From Trinickia caryophylli (lineage in GTDB: Bacteria; Pseudomonadota; Gammaproteobacteria; Burkholderiales; Burkholderiaceae), in the NCBI RefSeq assembly GCF_034424545.1, contig NZ_CP139970.1, forward strand, positions 2,604,001 through 2,668,000: a stretch of DNA of 64,000 nucleotides, written 5' to 3'. The notes under the pieces were generated by a model. It saw only the letters and a program-made list of their open reading frames with translations. It was not told where the DNA came from and did not search any database. Positions 36,851-46,097 of the stretch are shown here, in pieces. Position 1 is the stretch's first letter. The number at the start of each line of letters is the position of its first letter. Both the position numbers and the translations under genes were made by a program.

Positions 36851-37680
36851 GCGACTTCGCGGAATTCAGCAAACTTGCCATGACCCTGGAGCCGTGGCGC
36901 ACGCAGATTGTCTTCGTTGGCGGATGGGCATTCCGGCTCTATGGCTATGAGCCGCGTGCTTACACGGCGGACCACAAGCCGATCTTCACCCAGGACGCGG
37001 ACGTGGCATACGACAAGCGCGAGCTGCGCGAAGGCGATATCAAGGCGGCATTGGAAGGCGCTGGCTTCACTGAGCAACCGAACCTTGCTGGCGGTTTCAG
37101 ACCGCCGGCAATGCGCTACAACCTGGGTGGCGATGAAAACGGGTTTTACGCTGAGTTTCTTACGCCGCTCACCGGTAGCGGGAAAAAGCGCGACGGGAAA
37201 GGAGGATGGGAGGAGGACGCGACCGAACTGCACGCGGGTGTCGTCGCGCAAAAACTTCGGTTCCTCGAAGTTCTCCTGTTCAAACCCTGGCTGGTGACGA
37301 TCCCGAAAGAAGAGTCCGGGCTTTACGAGGCCGTGACCGATCTTCGCGTGCCGAACCCGGTGAGTTTCATGGTCCAGAAGCTCTTGATCAGGGACAGGCG
37401 GGAAGGGAAAAAGCGCGCTCAGGACGTCCTCTACATAAGTGACACGCTCAAGATTTTCTACGGAGCAATCGAGAGTGATCTAGTTCCAATCTGGAAGGAA
37501 CTGGAGGCCACGCTGCGTGCCAACCAGCGAAAGTCGGTTCGCAAAGGCGTGCGCGAGCTGTTCTCGGAGATGAACGACGTGATCCGCGAAGCGGCAGAGA
37601 TTCCTGATGACAAGCGGGACCCTGGAGCGATGCTACAGCTGTGCAGGGAAGGCTTCGAAGAACTCTTCGGCGAGGTCTAG
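36847..37680 (+). CDS. nucleotidyltransferase-fold protein, probable AbiEii-type toxin
   Basis: Putative toxin of 277 residues from the nucleotidyltransferase superfamily (GSU2403/AbiEii-like). VFVGGWAFRLYGY (GG at 25-26) and FTQDADVAYD (Asp50, Asp52) form the G-G...D-x-D active site; a helical half follows (RVPNPVSFMVQKLLIRDRREGKKRAQDVLYISDTLKIF). In AbiE systems the toxin transfers nucleotides to a target such as tRNA and the AbiEi protein represses transcription. The start is GTG 36847 inside the regulator stop (GTGA), so translation is coupled. Confidence 0.72.
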   Translation: MSDFAEFSKLAMTLEPWRTQIVFVGGWAFRLYGYEPRAYTADHKPIFTQDADVAYDKRELREGDIKAALEGAGFTEQPNLAGGFRPPAMRYNLGGDENGFYAEFLTPLTGSGKKRDGKGGWEEDATELHAGVVAQKLRFLEVLLFKPWLVTIPKEESGLYEAVTDLRVPNPVSFMVQKLLIRDRREGKKRAQDVLYISDTLKIFYGAIESDLVPIWKELEATLRANQRKSVRKGVRELFSEMNDVIREAAEIPDDKRDPGAMLQLCREGFEELFGEV

Positions 37681-37779
37681 TCCGCCGCCGCGGTGCTCAG
37701 GCGTTGCCGGAGCCATCTCCGCTCGACCTTGCCGGCGCTGGCGATCCAGTCAGAAGGGCGAGAAACGCACGTGCTGACA

Positions 37780-37830
37780 TACTTCGGGCGCGCGGCCGGA
37801 CGCCGGCGCGCGCACCACGGCAAGCGACAT
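37780..37830 (-). pseudogene. comM 5' fragment
   Basis: Starts with the comM start codon (37828-37830) and encodes MSLAVVRAPASGRAPEV, lacking two codons relative to the intact gene, then runs into unrelated DNA. It is a relic of the duplication that surrounds the island. Confidence 0.75.
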
Positions 37831-37943
37831 GTGTTCTCCGGGTAAGCGGGCCGCGCGAGGCGGCGGCCCTGTCTATGACTGCGGCTTCACGACTCGCTTG
37901 CCGTTCGCGCTTTCGCGGCGATCAGGATTCCTGCGCGGCCGCG
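37780..37943. repeat. right copy of the direct repeat flanking the island
   Basis: Matches 35238-35407 except for one substitution and a missing CGAGCG in the comM part. It contains the head of comM (pseudogene below), the spacer and the 3' end of the intact ubiK gene. The 99 bases between the toxin stop and this repeat (37681-37779) show no gene. Confidence 0.85.
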
Positions 37944-38176
37944 AGCTTCTGCTCGAGCTCGGCCACGCGCCGCTCGAGTTCCTCGAGGCGCGTGCGCGTG
38001 CGCAGCAGTACCTGCGCCTGCGTATCGAATTCCTCGCGCGTCACGAGGTCGAGCTTTGAAAACCCTTGGGAAAGCATCGCCTTCACGTTGCGCTCGACGT
38101 CTTTCGCCGGCGAGTGCTTGAGCAGCTCGCTCATGCGCGCCTGGAAGTCCTGAAAGAAATCGTTCGGTTGCTTCAT
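37922..38176 (-). CDS. ubiK: ubiquinone biosynthesis accessory factor UbiK (BMFP family)
   Basis: Small helical protein of 84 residues needed for efficient ubiquinone synthesis in characterised proteobacteria, where it works with UbiJ. MKQPNDFFQDFQARMSELL and a C-terminal coiled coil (EEFDTQAQVLLRTRTRLEELERRVAELEQKLAA, about 47-79) are typical. The start is ATG 38174-38176 after AGGGGAA. It is divergent from glnK. Its 3' end forms part of the right direct repeat of the neighbouring island. Confidence 0.88.
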   Translation of the reverse strand: MKQPNDFFQDFQARMSELLKHSPAKDVERNVKAMLSQGFSKLDLVTREEFDTQAQVLLRTRTRLEELERRVAELEQKLAAAQES

Positions 38177-38192
38177 GATGGTTCCCCTTCGG

Positions 38193-38209
38193 TGCACATA
38201 AAAAGTGCG
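38193..38209. promoter_or_regulatory. NtrC-like site
   Basis: TGCAC-N7-GTGCG differs from the NtrC consensus TGCAC-N7-GTGCA only in the last base. It lies about 230 bases upstream of the glnK sigma-54 element, further than usual, and 17 bases upstream of ubiK. Apart from this site, the diverged repeat and the promoter, the 378-base gap 38177-38554 contains nothing I recognise. Confidence 0.35.
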
Positions 38210-38308
38210 GATGATTTGCGAACTACCGTCTATAACGCACGAATGATCCAGTTTGGTGCGTTGCCGCGCCGCACGCGCCGGACGATGTACGCCGTTGGTG
38301 CGTGCGCG

Positions 38309-38392
38309 CCGCGTCGGTTGTGCGAACACTCTAGCAACGATCCATGGGCCGCGCCAGCACAGTACGCCGATGCTGGCCATCCGGCCGATGCC
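38309..38392. repeat. ubiK upstream segment resembling 35404-35492
   Basis: The partner of the diverged repeat at the left edge of the island, about 80% similar by eye. It lies in the ubiK-glnK divergent region and is presumably the native copy. Confidence 0.6.
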
Positions 38393-38439
38393 GCGCGCCG
38401 ATTCGCCGCGTGCCCTGCCCATGGCACGAAAGGAGGTGA

Positions 38440-38893
<454 letters not shown>

Positions 38894-38927
38894 ATTCAAA
38901 GAGTTAGCGATAAGAGGAAACCGAAAG

Positions 38928-40418
38928 ATGCGCAAATTCCTGATGTCCTTGGCGATGGCGGCGTCGCTGCTCGCAGGCGGCGTCGGCGCCGCCCTGGCAG
39001 ACGATGCGTCGGCACCGGCAGCAGCTTCCGCGGCCACCGAGGCCGCTTCCAGCGCGGCACCCGATGCGAGCGCGGCGGCTGCCGCCTCGGCACCGGCTGC
39101 GGCTCCCGCAGCCGCCGATGCGTCGGCGCCCGCGGCTGCGGCAGCGGCTTCGGACGCGACTCCCGCCGCGCCCACCGCGCCGTTCTCCGTCGATTCGTCG
39201 AAAATCAGCTCGGGCGACACGGCCTGGATGCTGACGTCCACGGCGTTGGTGCTGTTCATGACGATTCCGGGCCTCGCGCTCTTCTACGGCGGCATGGTCC
39301 GCAAGAAGAACGTGCTTGCCACGGTGATGCAGAGCTTCGCGATCACCTGCCTCGTGACCGTGCTGTGGACCGTCGTCGGTTACAGCCTCGCGTTCACGCC
39401 CGGCAATGCGTTCATTGGCGGCTTCTCGCGCCTGATGCTCTCCGGCATGGCGTTCGTCAAGGGCGACAAGGCCACGACGCTGACCGTCAGCCATCTGGCA
39501 CAGACGATTCCGGAGTCGGTCTACTTCGTCTATCAGATGACGTTTGCGATCATCACGCCGGCTCTCATCACCGGTGCGTTCGCCGATCGCATGAAGTTCT
39601 CGGCGATGCTGGTCTTCATGACGCTCTGGTCGCTCATCGTCTACTCGCCGGTGGCCCACATGGTCTGGGAACCGACCGGCTGGCTCGCGTCCGCGGGCGT
39701 CCTCGACTTCGCGGGCGGCACCGTCGTGCACATCAACGCCGGTATCGCCGGCCTCGTCTGCGCGGTCGTGTTGGGCAAGCGTGTCGGCTATGGCCGTGAA
39801 GCCATGGCGCCGCACAACCTCGTGCTGACGCTGATGGGCGCCGCAATGCTGTGGGTGGGCTGGTTCGGCTTCAACGCCGGGTCGGCCGTGGCGGCCGACG
39901 GCCGCGCCGGTTTTGCAATGTTGACGACGCAGGTCGCAACGGCCTGCGCCGCGCTCGCCTGGATGTTTGCCGAATGGATCGCCAAGGGCAAGCCGTCGGC
40001 GCTCGGTATCGCGTCGGGTGCGGTTGCCGGCCTCGTGGCGATCACGCCGGCGTCGGGCTTCGTTGGCGTGGGCGGCTCGCTCGCGATCGGCATTGCCGCT
40101 GGCGTGGTCTGCTTCTGGTCTGCTACCTGGCTCAAGAGCAAGCTTGGCTATGACGATTCGCTCGACTGCTTCGGCGTGCACGGCGTAGGCGGTATCCTCG
40201 GCGCTATCCTGACCGGCGTGTTCGCGGTCAAGGACATCGGCGGCTTCGACGGCAGCGTGATCCTGCAGCTCAAGGGCGTCCTCACGACGGTCGTTTACAG
40301 CGGCGTGGTCAGCTTCGTCCTGCTGAAGCTCATCGACATGGTCATCGGCCTGCGTGTGGCCGAAGAAGAAGAGCGTGAAGGTCTCGACGTCGTGCTCCAC
40401 GGCGAGCACGTCGAATAA
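38928..40418 (+). CDS. amtB: ammonium transporter AmtB with Ala-rich N-terminal extension
   Basis: Inner-membrane ammonium channel of 496 residues. A signal peptide (about 1-24, ALA) is followed by a low-complexity Ala/Ser/Pro region (about 25-85) and then the Amt core with eleven helices: FYGGMVRKKNVL, GNAFIGGFS, FVYQMTFAIITPALITGAFADR, GTVVHINAGIAGL and the twin-His region DCFGVHGVGGILG. The extension would lie in the periplasm. It follows glnK and ends before a strong terminator. Relatives in the Burkholderia group have similar Ala-rich leaders. Confidence 0.93.
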   Translation: MRKFLMSLAMAASLLAGGVGAALADDASAPAAASAATEAASSAAPDASAAAAASAPAAAPAAADASAPAAAAAASDATPAAPTAPFSVDSSKISSGDTAWMLTSTALVLFMTIPGLALFYGGMVRKKNVLATVMQSFAITCLVTVLWTVVGYSLAFTPGNAFIGGFSRLMLSGMAFVKGDKATTLTVSHLAQTIPESVYFVYQMTFAIITPALITGAFADRMKFSAMLVFMTLWSLIVYSPVAHMVWEPTGWLASAGVLDFAGGTVVHINAGIAGLVCAVVLGKRVGYGREAMAPHNLVLTLMGAAMLWVGWFGFNAGSAVAADGRAGFAMLTTQVATACAALAWMFAEWIAKGKPSALGIASGAVAGLVAITPASGFVGVGGSLAIGIAAGVVCFWSATWLKSKLGYDDSLDCFGVHGVGGILGAILTGVFAVKDIGGFDGSVILQLKGVLTTVVYSGVVSFVLLKLIDMVIGLRVAEEEEREGLDVVLHGEHVE

Positions 40419-40467
40419 AGGCGTCCCTCCTCTCCAGAAACCGCAAGCAACAGAGCACAGCGATTTG

Positions 40468-40494
40468 GCCCGCCTTCACGGCGGGCTTTTTTTT
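40468..40494 (+). terminator. Rho-independent terminator after amtB
   Basis: GCCCGCC, loop TTCAC, GGCGGGC, then eight T: a perfect 7-bp stem 49 bases after the amtB stop. The remaining DNA to the gshA start shows no gene. Confidence 0.92.
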
Positions 40495-40688
40495 ATGGCG
40501 CGCCCCGTGCGGCGCCAGCCCTCTTCGGCCGCTTCCGGCCATGCTCCGGCCCGCCGCCGTTCGACCCTTCTCTCAATCGGGTCAATAGGAACGGCGCGGC
40601 CTCATTGTCCTTGCGAAACGCCGGATCATCCCCAAATCGCCAGGGCAATTGCTCTACAATCTTTTTCTACCCTGTCTGCGAGTGCTCA

Positions 40689-41978
40689 ATGGTTCCGCAC
40701 CTTGTTACGGCGTTAAACGGTCCGCTGCTCGACCTCGAGCGGAAGATCCTCGATGCCACGCCGGCGATCGAGCGCTGGTTCCGGCTCGAATGGCAGGAAC
40801 ACACGCCGCCTTTCTATTGCTCGGTCGATCTGCGCAACGCCGGATTCAAGCTGGCGCCCGTTGATACGAACCTCTTTCCGGGCGGCTTCAACAACCTGCC
40901 GCCCGAGGTGCTGCCGCTCGCCGTGCAAGCGGCGATGGCCTCGATCGAGAAGATCTGCCCCGACGCGAAAGGGTTGTTGATCATTCCAGAGCATGAGACG
41001 CGCAACGCTTTTTACCTCGAAAACGTGGCCCGGCTCGCCACGATCATGCGGCAGGCCGGTCTGAACGTGCGCTTCGGCACGCTCGACGAGAACATCGCCG
41101 GCCCCGTGACCATTTCGCTGGCGGATGGGCAGAAGATCGTGCTCGAGCCGCTCGAGCGCACGCCGCGCCGGCTCGGCCTCAAGAATTTCGATCCCTGTTC
41201 GATCCTGCTCAACAACGACCTCTCCTCCGGCGTGCCGGCCGTGCTCGAGAATCTGCACGAGCAGTACCTGCTGCCGCCGCTTCATGCCGGCTGGGCCGTG
41301 CGCCGCAAGTCGACGCATTTCGCCTGTTATGACGACGTGGCGAAAAAGTTCGCGAAGCTCGTCGAAATCGACCCGTGGATGGTCAATCCGTATTTCGCGC
41401 ACGTGGAAGGCGTCGATTTCACGGCGCGTACGGGAGAGGAGGCGCTTGCCGACGCCATCGACGCCGTCATCAAGAAAATCGCGCGCAAATACCGCGAGTA
41501 CGGCATCGGCGAAAAGCCCTATGTCGTGGTCAAGTCCGACGCCGGTACGGGCGGGCGCGGCGTGATGACGGTGCACGATGCCTCGGAAGTCGCCAGTCTG
41601 ACGAAAGGCGAGCGGGTCCGCATGTCGGCGACCAAAGGCGGGCTCGAGGTGCACGACGTCATCGTGCAGGAGGGTGTCTACACGTTCGAGCGCATCGGCG
41701 AAGAGGTGGCGGAACCCGTCGTCTATATGATCGATCGCTATGTGGTGGGCGGCTTTTACCGCGTGCACGGCTCGCGCGAGCGCGATCAGAACCTCAACGC
41801 GCCGGGGATGCACTTCGTGCCGCTCGGATTCGAGCACACGGCGCTGCCCGATGCCCACGCCAAGCCCGGCGCGGCACCACCCAACCGGTTCTACATGTAT
41901 GGCGTCGTCGCGCGCCTCGGCTTGCTCGCGGCGTCGGTCGAGCTCGAGAAGACGGACCCGGAGGCGATTCAGGTTTGA
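40689..41978 (+). CDS. gshA: glutamate--cysteine ligase
   Basis: First step of glutathione synthesis: ATP-dependent joining of glutamate and cysteine. The 429-residue protein belongs to the proteobacterial type that resembles ATP-grasp enzymes (GVDTNLFPGGFNNL-like start, KPYVVVKSDAGTGGRGVMT, RYVVGGFYRVHGSRERDQNLNAPG). The frame is open upstream, but MVPHLVTALNGPLLDLE is the usual beginning. A TACAAT hexamer precedes it by about 30 bases. gshB follows after 68 bases, so the pathway is encoded as one unit. Confidence 0.92.
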   Translation: MVPHLVTALNGPLLDLERKILDATPAIERWFRLEWQEHTPPFYCSVDLRNAGFKLAPVDTNLFPGGFNNLPPEVLPLAVQAAMASIEKICPDAKGLLIIPEHETRNAFYLENVARLATIMRQAGLNVRFGTLDENIAGPVTISLADGQKIVLEPLERTPRRLGLKNFDPCSILLNNDLSSGVPAVLENLHEQYLLPPLHAGWAVRRKSTHFACYDDVAKKFAKLVEIDPWMVNPYFAHVEGVDFTARTGEEALADAIDAVIKKIARKYREYGIGEKPYVVVKSDAGTGGRGVMTVHDASEVASLTKGERVRMSATKGGLEVHDVIVQEGVYTFERIGEEVAEPVVYMIDRYVVGGFYRVHGSRERDQNLNAPGMHFVPLGFEHTALPDAHAKPGAAPPNRFYMYGVVARLGLLAASVELEKTDPEAIQV

Positions 41979-42046
41979 CCCGCGCGCGGCGGGAACACGA
42001 ACGAAGACCGAACGATCGAGCCCGGGCACGGGCCGTCAGGAGTTTC

Positions 42047-43003
42047 ATGGACATCCTTTTCATTGCCGATCCGCTTTCGCATTTCAAGATCTACAAGGAC
42101 TCGACCTACGCGATGATGGCCGAGGCCGCGCGGCGCGGCCACACGATCTTCGCCTGCGAGCCCAAGCATCTCGCCTGGACCTCGGGCGATGTCGAGGCGA
42201 CGGTGCGGCGCGTGACCATGGTTGGCGATCCGGCCGATCTGCACCGCCATCCGTGGCACGAGAACGGCGCCCACGAGCACCGGTCGCTGACCTCGTTCGG
42301 CGCGGTCCTGATGCGCAAGGATCCGCCGTTCGACATGGAATACGTCACATCGACCTGGCTGCTCGAACTCGCGCAGCGCGCCGGGGCGCGCGTGTTCAAC
42401 CGACCGCAGACCATTCGCGACCATTCGGAAAAGCTCGCCATCGGCGAGTTCCCGCAATTCGTCGCGCCGACGCTCGTCACGCGCGACGCGGCGCGCCTGC
42501 GCGCATTTCATGCGGAACACGGCGACGTGATCCTGAAGCCGCTCGACGGAATGGGCGGCATGGGCGTGTTTCGCGTCAAGCAGGACGGAATGAACCTCGG
42601 CTCGATCATCGAGATGCTGAGCCATGACGGGGCACGCTCGGTCATGGCGCAGAAGTTCATTCCCGATATCACGGCCGGCGACAAGCGGATTTTGCTGATC
42701 GGCGGCGAACCGGTGCCCTATTCGCTCGCGCGCATTCCTCAGGGCAACGAGGTGCGCGGCAACCTCGCCGCCGGCGGCGTGGGGGTGGCGCAGCCGCTCA
42801 GCCCGCGCGATCGGGAAATCGCCGAGACGCTCGCGCCCGTGCTCGCCTCGCGCGGGCTACTGCTGGTCGGCCTCGATGTGATCGGCGATTGGCTCACCGA
42901 GGTCAACGTTACGAGCCCCACCTGCTTTCGCGAGATCATGGATCAGACGGGCTTCGACGTGGCGGGCATGTTCGTCGACGCCCTCGAGCGTGTCGCGGCC
43001 TGA
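42047..43003 (+). CDS. gshB: glutathione synthetase
   Basis: Second step of glutathione synthesis, adding glycine to gamma-glutamylcysteine. The ATP-grasp protein has 318 residues, with DPLSHFKIYKDSTYAMM, LMRKDPPFDMEYV, the grasp motif VILKPLDGMGGMGVFR and VNVTSPTCFREI. CAGGAG lies 5 bases before ATG 42047. Gene order with gshA is conserved. Confidence 0.94.
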   Translation: MDILFIADPLSHFKIYKDSTYAMMAEAARRGHTIFACEPKHLAWTSGDVEATVRRVTMVGDPADLHRHPWHENGAHEHRSLTSFGAVLMRKDPPFDMEYVTSTWLLELAQRAGARVFNRPQTIRDHSEKLAIGEFPQFVAPTLVTRDAARLRAFHAEHGDVILKPLDGMGGMGVFRVKQDGMNLGSIIEMLSHDGARSVMAQKFIPDITAGDKRILLIGGEPVPYSLARIPQGNEVRGNLAAGGVGVAQPLSPRDREIAETLAPVLASRGLLLVGLDVIGDWLTEVNVTSPTCFREIMDQTGFDVAGMFVDALERVAA

Positions 43004-43246
43004 CCGAGCCGGGCGCATCGACGCTTCCGGTGCGCCGCGTCGGGGAAAAAAGGGCGGGAAAGCGTGGGCCAGCCCGGGCAACGGCATCGAAACCGCGCGT
43101 AAATGGCCTGCTACAATTGCTGTCTCGCACAATGCGTCGGAGCGGTGTACCGCACGGGCGCGAACGGCGGCGAGCGAGGCGGGCGGCGGGGCCGTCGCCT
43201 CAAGCGTTCAAAGCGCCTCAAGCCGTTTTTTGGTTGCAGGGCTGAC

Positions 43247-43771
43247 ATGGCAGGCATCTTGATCATCGCGCACGCGCCTTTTGCCTCCGCGCTAAGGGAC
43301 TGCGTCGCACATATTTACGGCGGCGTGCCGGCTCACATCGGTGTGATCGATGTCCTGCCCGACAGCGATCCCACGCAGGTGATCGCCTTTGCGCAAGCGG
43401 AAATCGAACGGCTGCGCGAAGCGAACGGCGCGCTCGTGCTCACCGATATGTACGGCGCCACGCCGGCCAATATTGCCAGCCGGCTCGCGTCGCTGCCGGA
43501 CGTGCGCGTGCTCGCGGGCGCCAATCTGCCGATGCTCGTGCGAGCCGTGTGCTATCGCACCGCGCCGCTCGATGCGCTGGTCGACAAGGCGCTGACGGGT
43601 GCGGCGAACGGTGTGCATGCCATTGGCCCGCAGATGTCGCCGAGCGAGGGCTGTTCCCCGGCGCCGTGCCTGCCTGCAACCGGCGCCCCCGCTGCAACGG
43701 CAGCGGCTTGTGCGGAAGCGGGCACCGTGCTTGGCGCGCCACTGGCGGGCGGGCGCCGCGCGGGTCCGTGA
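43247..43771 (+). CDS. PTS mannose-type EIIA domain protein
   Basis: Phosphocarrier of 174 residues of the EIIA-Man family, phosphorylated by HPr at His9 (MAGILIIAH). TDMYGATPANIASRL and ALTGAANGVHAIGP fit the fold; the last 40 residues are Ala/Cys-rich and variable. No EIIB or EIIC sugar permease follows; the gene is grouped with ptsH and ptsI. This suggests a regulatory phosphorelay, as described for the incomplete PTS of Ralstonia-like bacteria. Confidence 0.87.
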   Translation: MAGILIIAHAPFASALRDCVAHIYGGVPAHIGVIDVLPDSDPTQVIAFAQAEIERLREANGALVLTDMYGATPANIASRLASLPDVRVLAGANLPMLVRAVCYRTAPLDALVDKALTGAANGVHAIGPQMSPSEGCSPAPCLPATGAPAATAAACAEAGTVLGAPLAGGRRAGP

Positions 43772-43817
43772 AGTCGTCCATCGTCATCTTTCGCCAGAGT
43801 GCCCATCGGAACAGCAC

Positions 43818-44087
43818 ATGCTTCAAGAAGAAACGACCATCGTCAATAAATTGGGGTTGCACGCCCGCGCGTCGGCGAAGCTTACTCAGCTTGCAGGCAA
43901 CTTCCAAGCGGAAATCTGGATGAGCCGGAACGGGCGCCGCATCAATGCAAAGAGCATCATGGGGGTCATGATGCTGGCCGCCGGCATTGGCAGCACGGTC
44001 ATCATCGAAACCGAGGGGCCCGACGAAGAGGACGCAATGCGCGCGCTCTTGCAACTGATCGCCGATAAATTCGGCGAAGGGCAGTAA
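43818..44087 (+). CDS. ptsH: phosphocarrier protein HPr
   Basis: HPr of 89 residues, accepting phosphate from enzyme I at His15 (NKLGLHARAS). Ser46 (AKSIMGVMML) corresponds to the regulatory serine of HPr kinase systems. It lies 46 bases after the EIIA gene and is followed by a terminator-like hairpin before ptsI. Confidence 0.93.
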   Translation: MLQEETTIVNKLGLHARASAKLTQLAGNFQAEIWMSRNGRRINAKSIMGVMMLAAGIGSTVIIETEGPDEEDAMRALLQLIADKFGEGQ

Positions 44088-44123
44088 GCGGGTCTTTCGC
44101 GTTCGTCTGCTAGCTGAAAGGAG

Positions 44124-44146
44124 CCGCGGTTCGACCGCGGTTTTTT
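44124..44146 (+). terminator. Rho-independent terminator between ptsH and ptsI
   Basis: CCGCGG, loop TTCGA, CCGCGG, then six T. It lies 36 bases after the ptsH stop. A TATAAT hexamer at 44215-44220 could restart transcription for ptsI. Confidence 0.82.
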
Positions 44147-44288
44147 CATATACGGACGCTGCGGCGCGGCATTTCATGTTGCGCCGCATGCAGCCAGCCG
44201 CCACGGACAGAATTTATAATCGCTGATCAGGGTCGTATGACCGATGCAGCGGTATTACTCCCGCCGCAGCAAATTCGAGGAGGTGCGC

Positions 44289-46043
44289 GTGTCGTTCTCG
44301 CTGCATGGAATTCCGGTGTCACGCGGGATCGCGATCGGACGAGCCTATCTGATCGCGCCGGCCGCGCTCGACGTCGACCACTACCTGGTTGATACGCCTC
44401 AGATCGAGGGCGAAGTCGAGCGGCTCCGCGCGGCGTTGAAGACCGTGCAAAGCGAACTCGAACGGCTCTCCGAAGATCTCGCGGCCGATGCCCCGAGCGA
44501 GGTCGGCGCTTTCATTCATGTCCATACGATGATCCTGAACGATGCGATGCTCGTTCAGGAGACGATCGACCTCATCCGTACGCGCCGCTACAACGTGGAA
44601 TGGGCGTTGACCGAGCAGCTCGAGCGGCTTTCCCGTCACTTCGACGATATCGAGGACGAGTATCTGCGCGAGCGCAAGGCCGACATCGAGCAGGTCGTCG
44701 AGCGGATCCTCAAGGCGCTCGCGGGAGCGCCGTCCGCCGCGGCGCTCGTCGACGGCGCGAGCGAATCGAGCGAAGAAATGATCGTCGTCGCGCACGACAT
44801 CTCGCCCGCCGACATGCTGCAGTTCAAGAACCAGACGTTTCTGGGGTTCGTGACCGACCTCGGCGGCCGCACCTCGCACACGGCGATCGTCGCGCGCAGC
44901 CTCGGCATTCCCGCCGCGGTGGGCGTGCAGCATGCGAGCGCGCTCATCAGGCAGGATGACCTCATCATCGTCGATGGCGATCAAGGCATCGTCATCGTCG
45001 ATCCGGCGCCGATCGTGCTCGAGGAGTACACGTACCGGCAAACCGAAAAGGCGCTCGAACAGAAGAAGCTGCAGCGTCTGAAGTTCTCCCCGACGCAGAC
45101 GCTGTGCGGTACGAAGATCGCCCTTTGCGCCAACATCGAATTGCCCGAGGACGCTCGCGCGGCCACGGAATCGGGCGCCGTGGGCGTCGGCCTCTTTCGT
45201 ACCGAGTTCCTGTTCATGAATCACAAGGACCAGTTGCCGGAGGAAGAGGAGCAGTTCGAGGCCTATCGCCGCGCGGTCGAATTGATGGGCGGGCTGCCTG
45301 TAACGATCCGCACGATCGACGTGGGCGCCGACAAGCCGCTCGATACGCTTGGCGGCGGCGACGGCTACGAGACGGCGCCCAATCCGGCGCTGGGCCTGCG
45401 CGCGATCCGCTGGAGCCTGTCCGAGCCGCAGATGTTCCTCACGCAGTTGCGGGCGATTCTGCGTGCCTCGGCTTACGGCAAGGTCAAGATTCTCGTGCCG
45501 ATGCTCGCGCATGCTCAGGAGATCGATCAGACGCTCGACCTCATTCGCGAGGCGAAGCGCCAGCTCGACGATGCCGGGTTGGCTTACGATCCGGGCGTTG
45601 AAGTGGGAGCGATGATCGAGATTCCCGCCGCCGCCATTGCGTTGCCGCTCTTTCTCAAGCGCGTCGATTTTCTCTCGATCGGCACCAACGATCTGATCCA
45701 ATACACGCTTGCGATCGATCGCGCCGACAATGCGGTCGCCCATTTGTACGACCCGCTGCATCCGGCCGTACTGCATCTGATCGCCTTCACGCTGCGCGAA
45801 GCGAAGCGCGCAGGGGTGCCCGTGTCGGTCTGCGGCGAGATGGCGGGCGACCCGCAATTGACGAGGCTCCTGCTCGGCATGGGCCTCACCGAGTTCTCAA
45901 TGCATCCGAGCCAGTTGCTCGTGGTGAAGCAGGAAATTCTGCGAGCCGATTTGCGTGCGCTCGAAAAGCCCGTTGCGGACGTGCTGGCTGCGTTCGAGCC
46001 GGAAGAGGTTCAGGCCGCGCTCAGGACTGTCGCGGCGGCTTGA
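44289..46043 (+). CDS. ptsI: PTS enzyme I (phosphoenolpyruvate--protein phosphotransferase)
   Basis: Starts the PTS relay by taking phosphate from PEP and passing it to HPr. The 584-residue product has phospho-His197 in GGRTSHTAIVARSLGIPA, the PEP-binding TEFLFMNHKDQLPEEEEQ region, DVGADKPLD and the active-site SVCGEMAGDP. The start is GTG 44289 with GAGGAGG six bases upstream; the frame runs back to ATG 44244. It is separated from ptsH by a terminator and a likely new -10 element. Confidence 0.93.
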   Translation: MSFSLHGIPVSRGIAIGRAYLIAPAALDVDHYLVDTPQIEGEVERLRAALKTVQSELERLSEDLAADAPSEVGAFIHVHTMILNDAMLVQETIDLIRTRRYNVEWALTEQLERLSRHFDDIEDEYLRERKADIEQVVERILKALAGAPSAAALVDGASESSEEMIVVAHDISPADMLQFKNQTFLGFVTDLGGRTSHTAIVARSLGIPAAVGVQHASALIRQDDLIIVDGDQGIVIVDPAPIVLEEYTYRQTEKALEQKKLQRLKFSPTQTLCGTKIALCANIELPEDARAATESGAVGVGLFRTEFLFMNHKDQLPEEEEQFEAYRRAVELMGGLPVTIRTIDVGADKPLDTLGGGDGYETAPNPALGLRAIRWSLSEPQMFLTQLRAILRASAYGKVKILVPMLAHAQEIDQTLDLIREAKRQLDDAGLAYDPGVEVGAMIEIPAAAIALPLFLKRVDFLSIGTNDLIQYTLAIDRADNAVAHLYDPLHPAVLHLIAFTLREAKRAGVPVSVCGEMAGDPQLTRLLLGMGLTEFSMHPSQLLVVKQEILRADLRALEKPVADVLAAFEPEEVQAALRTVAAA

Positions 46044-46097
46044 AGGCTGCAGGGCCGCTCGTGCATCGTGATCGCGCGCGGGGGCGGCAAGGCCCGT

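Noticed and set aside
38250..38300. Second NtrC site (GGTGC/GCAC pairs) before glnK
   Set aside because: Half-sites are in the wrong order or at wrong spacing.
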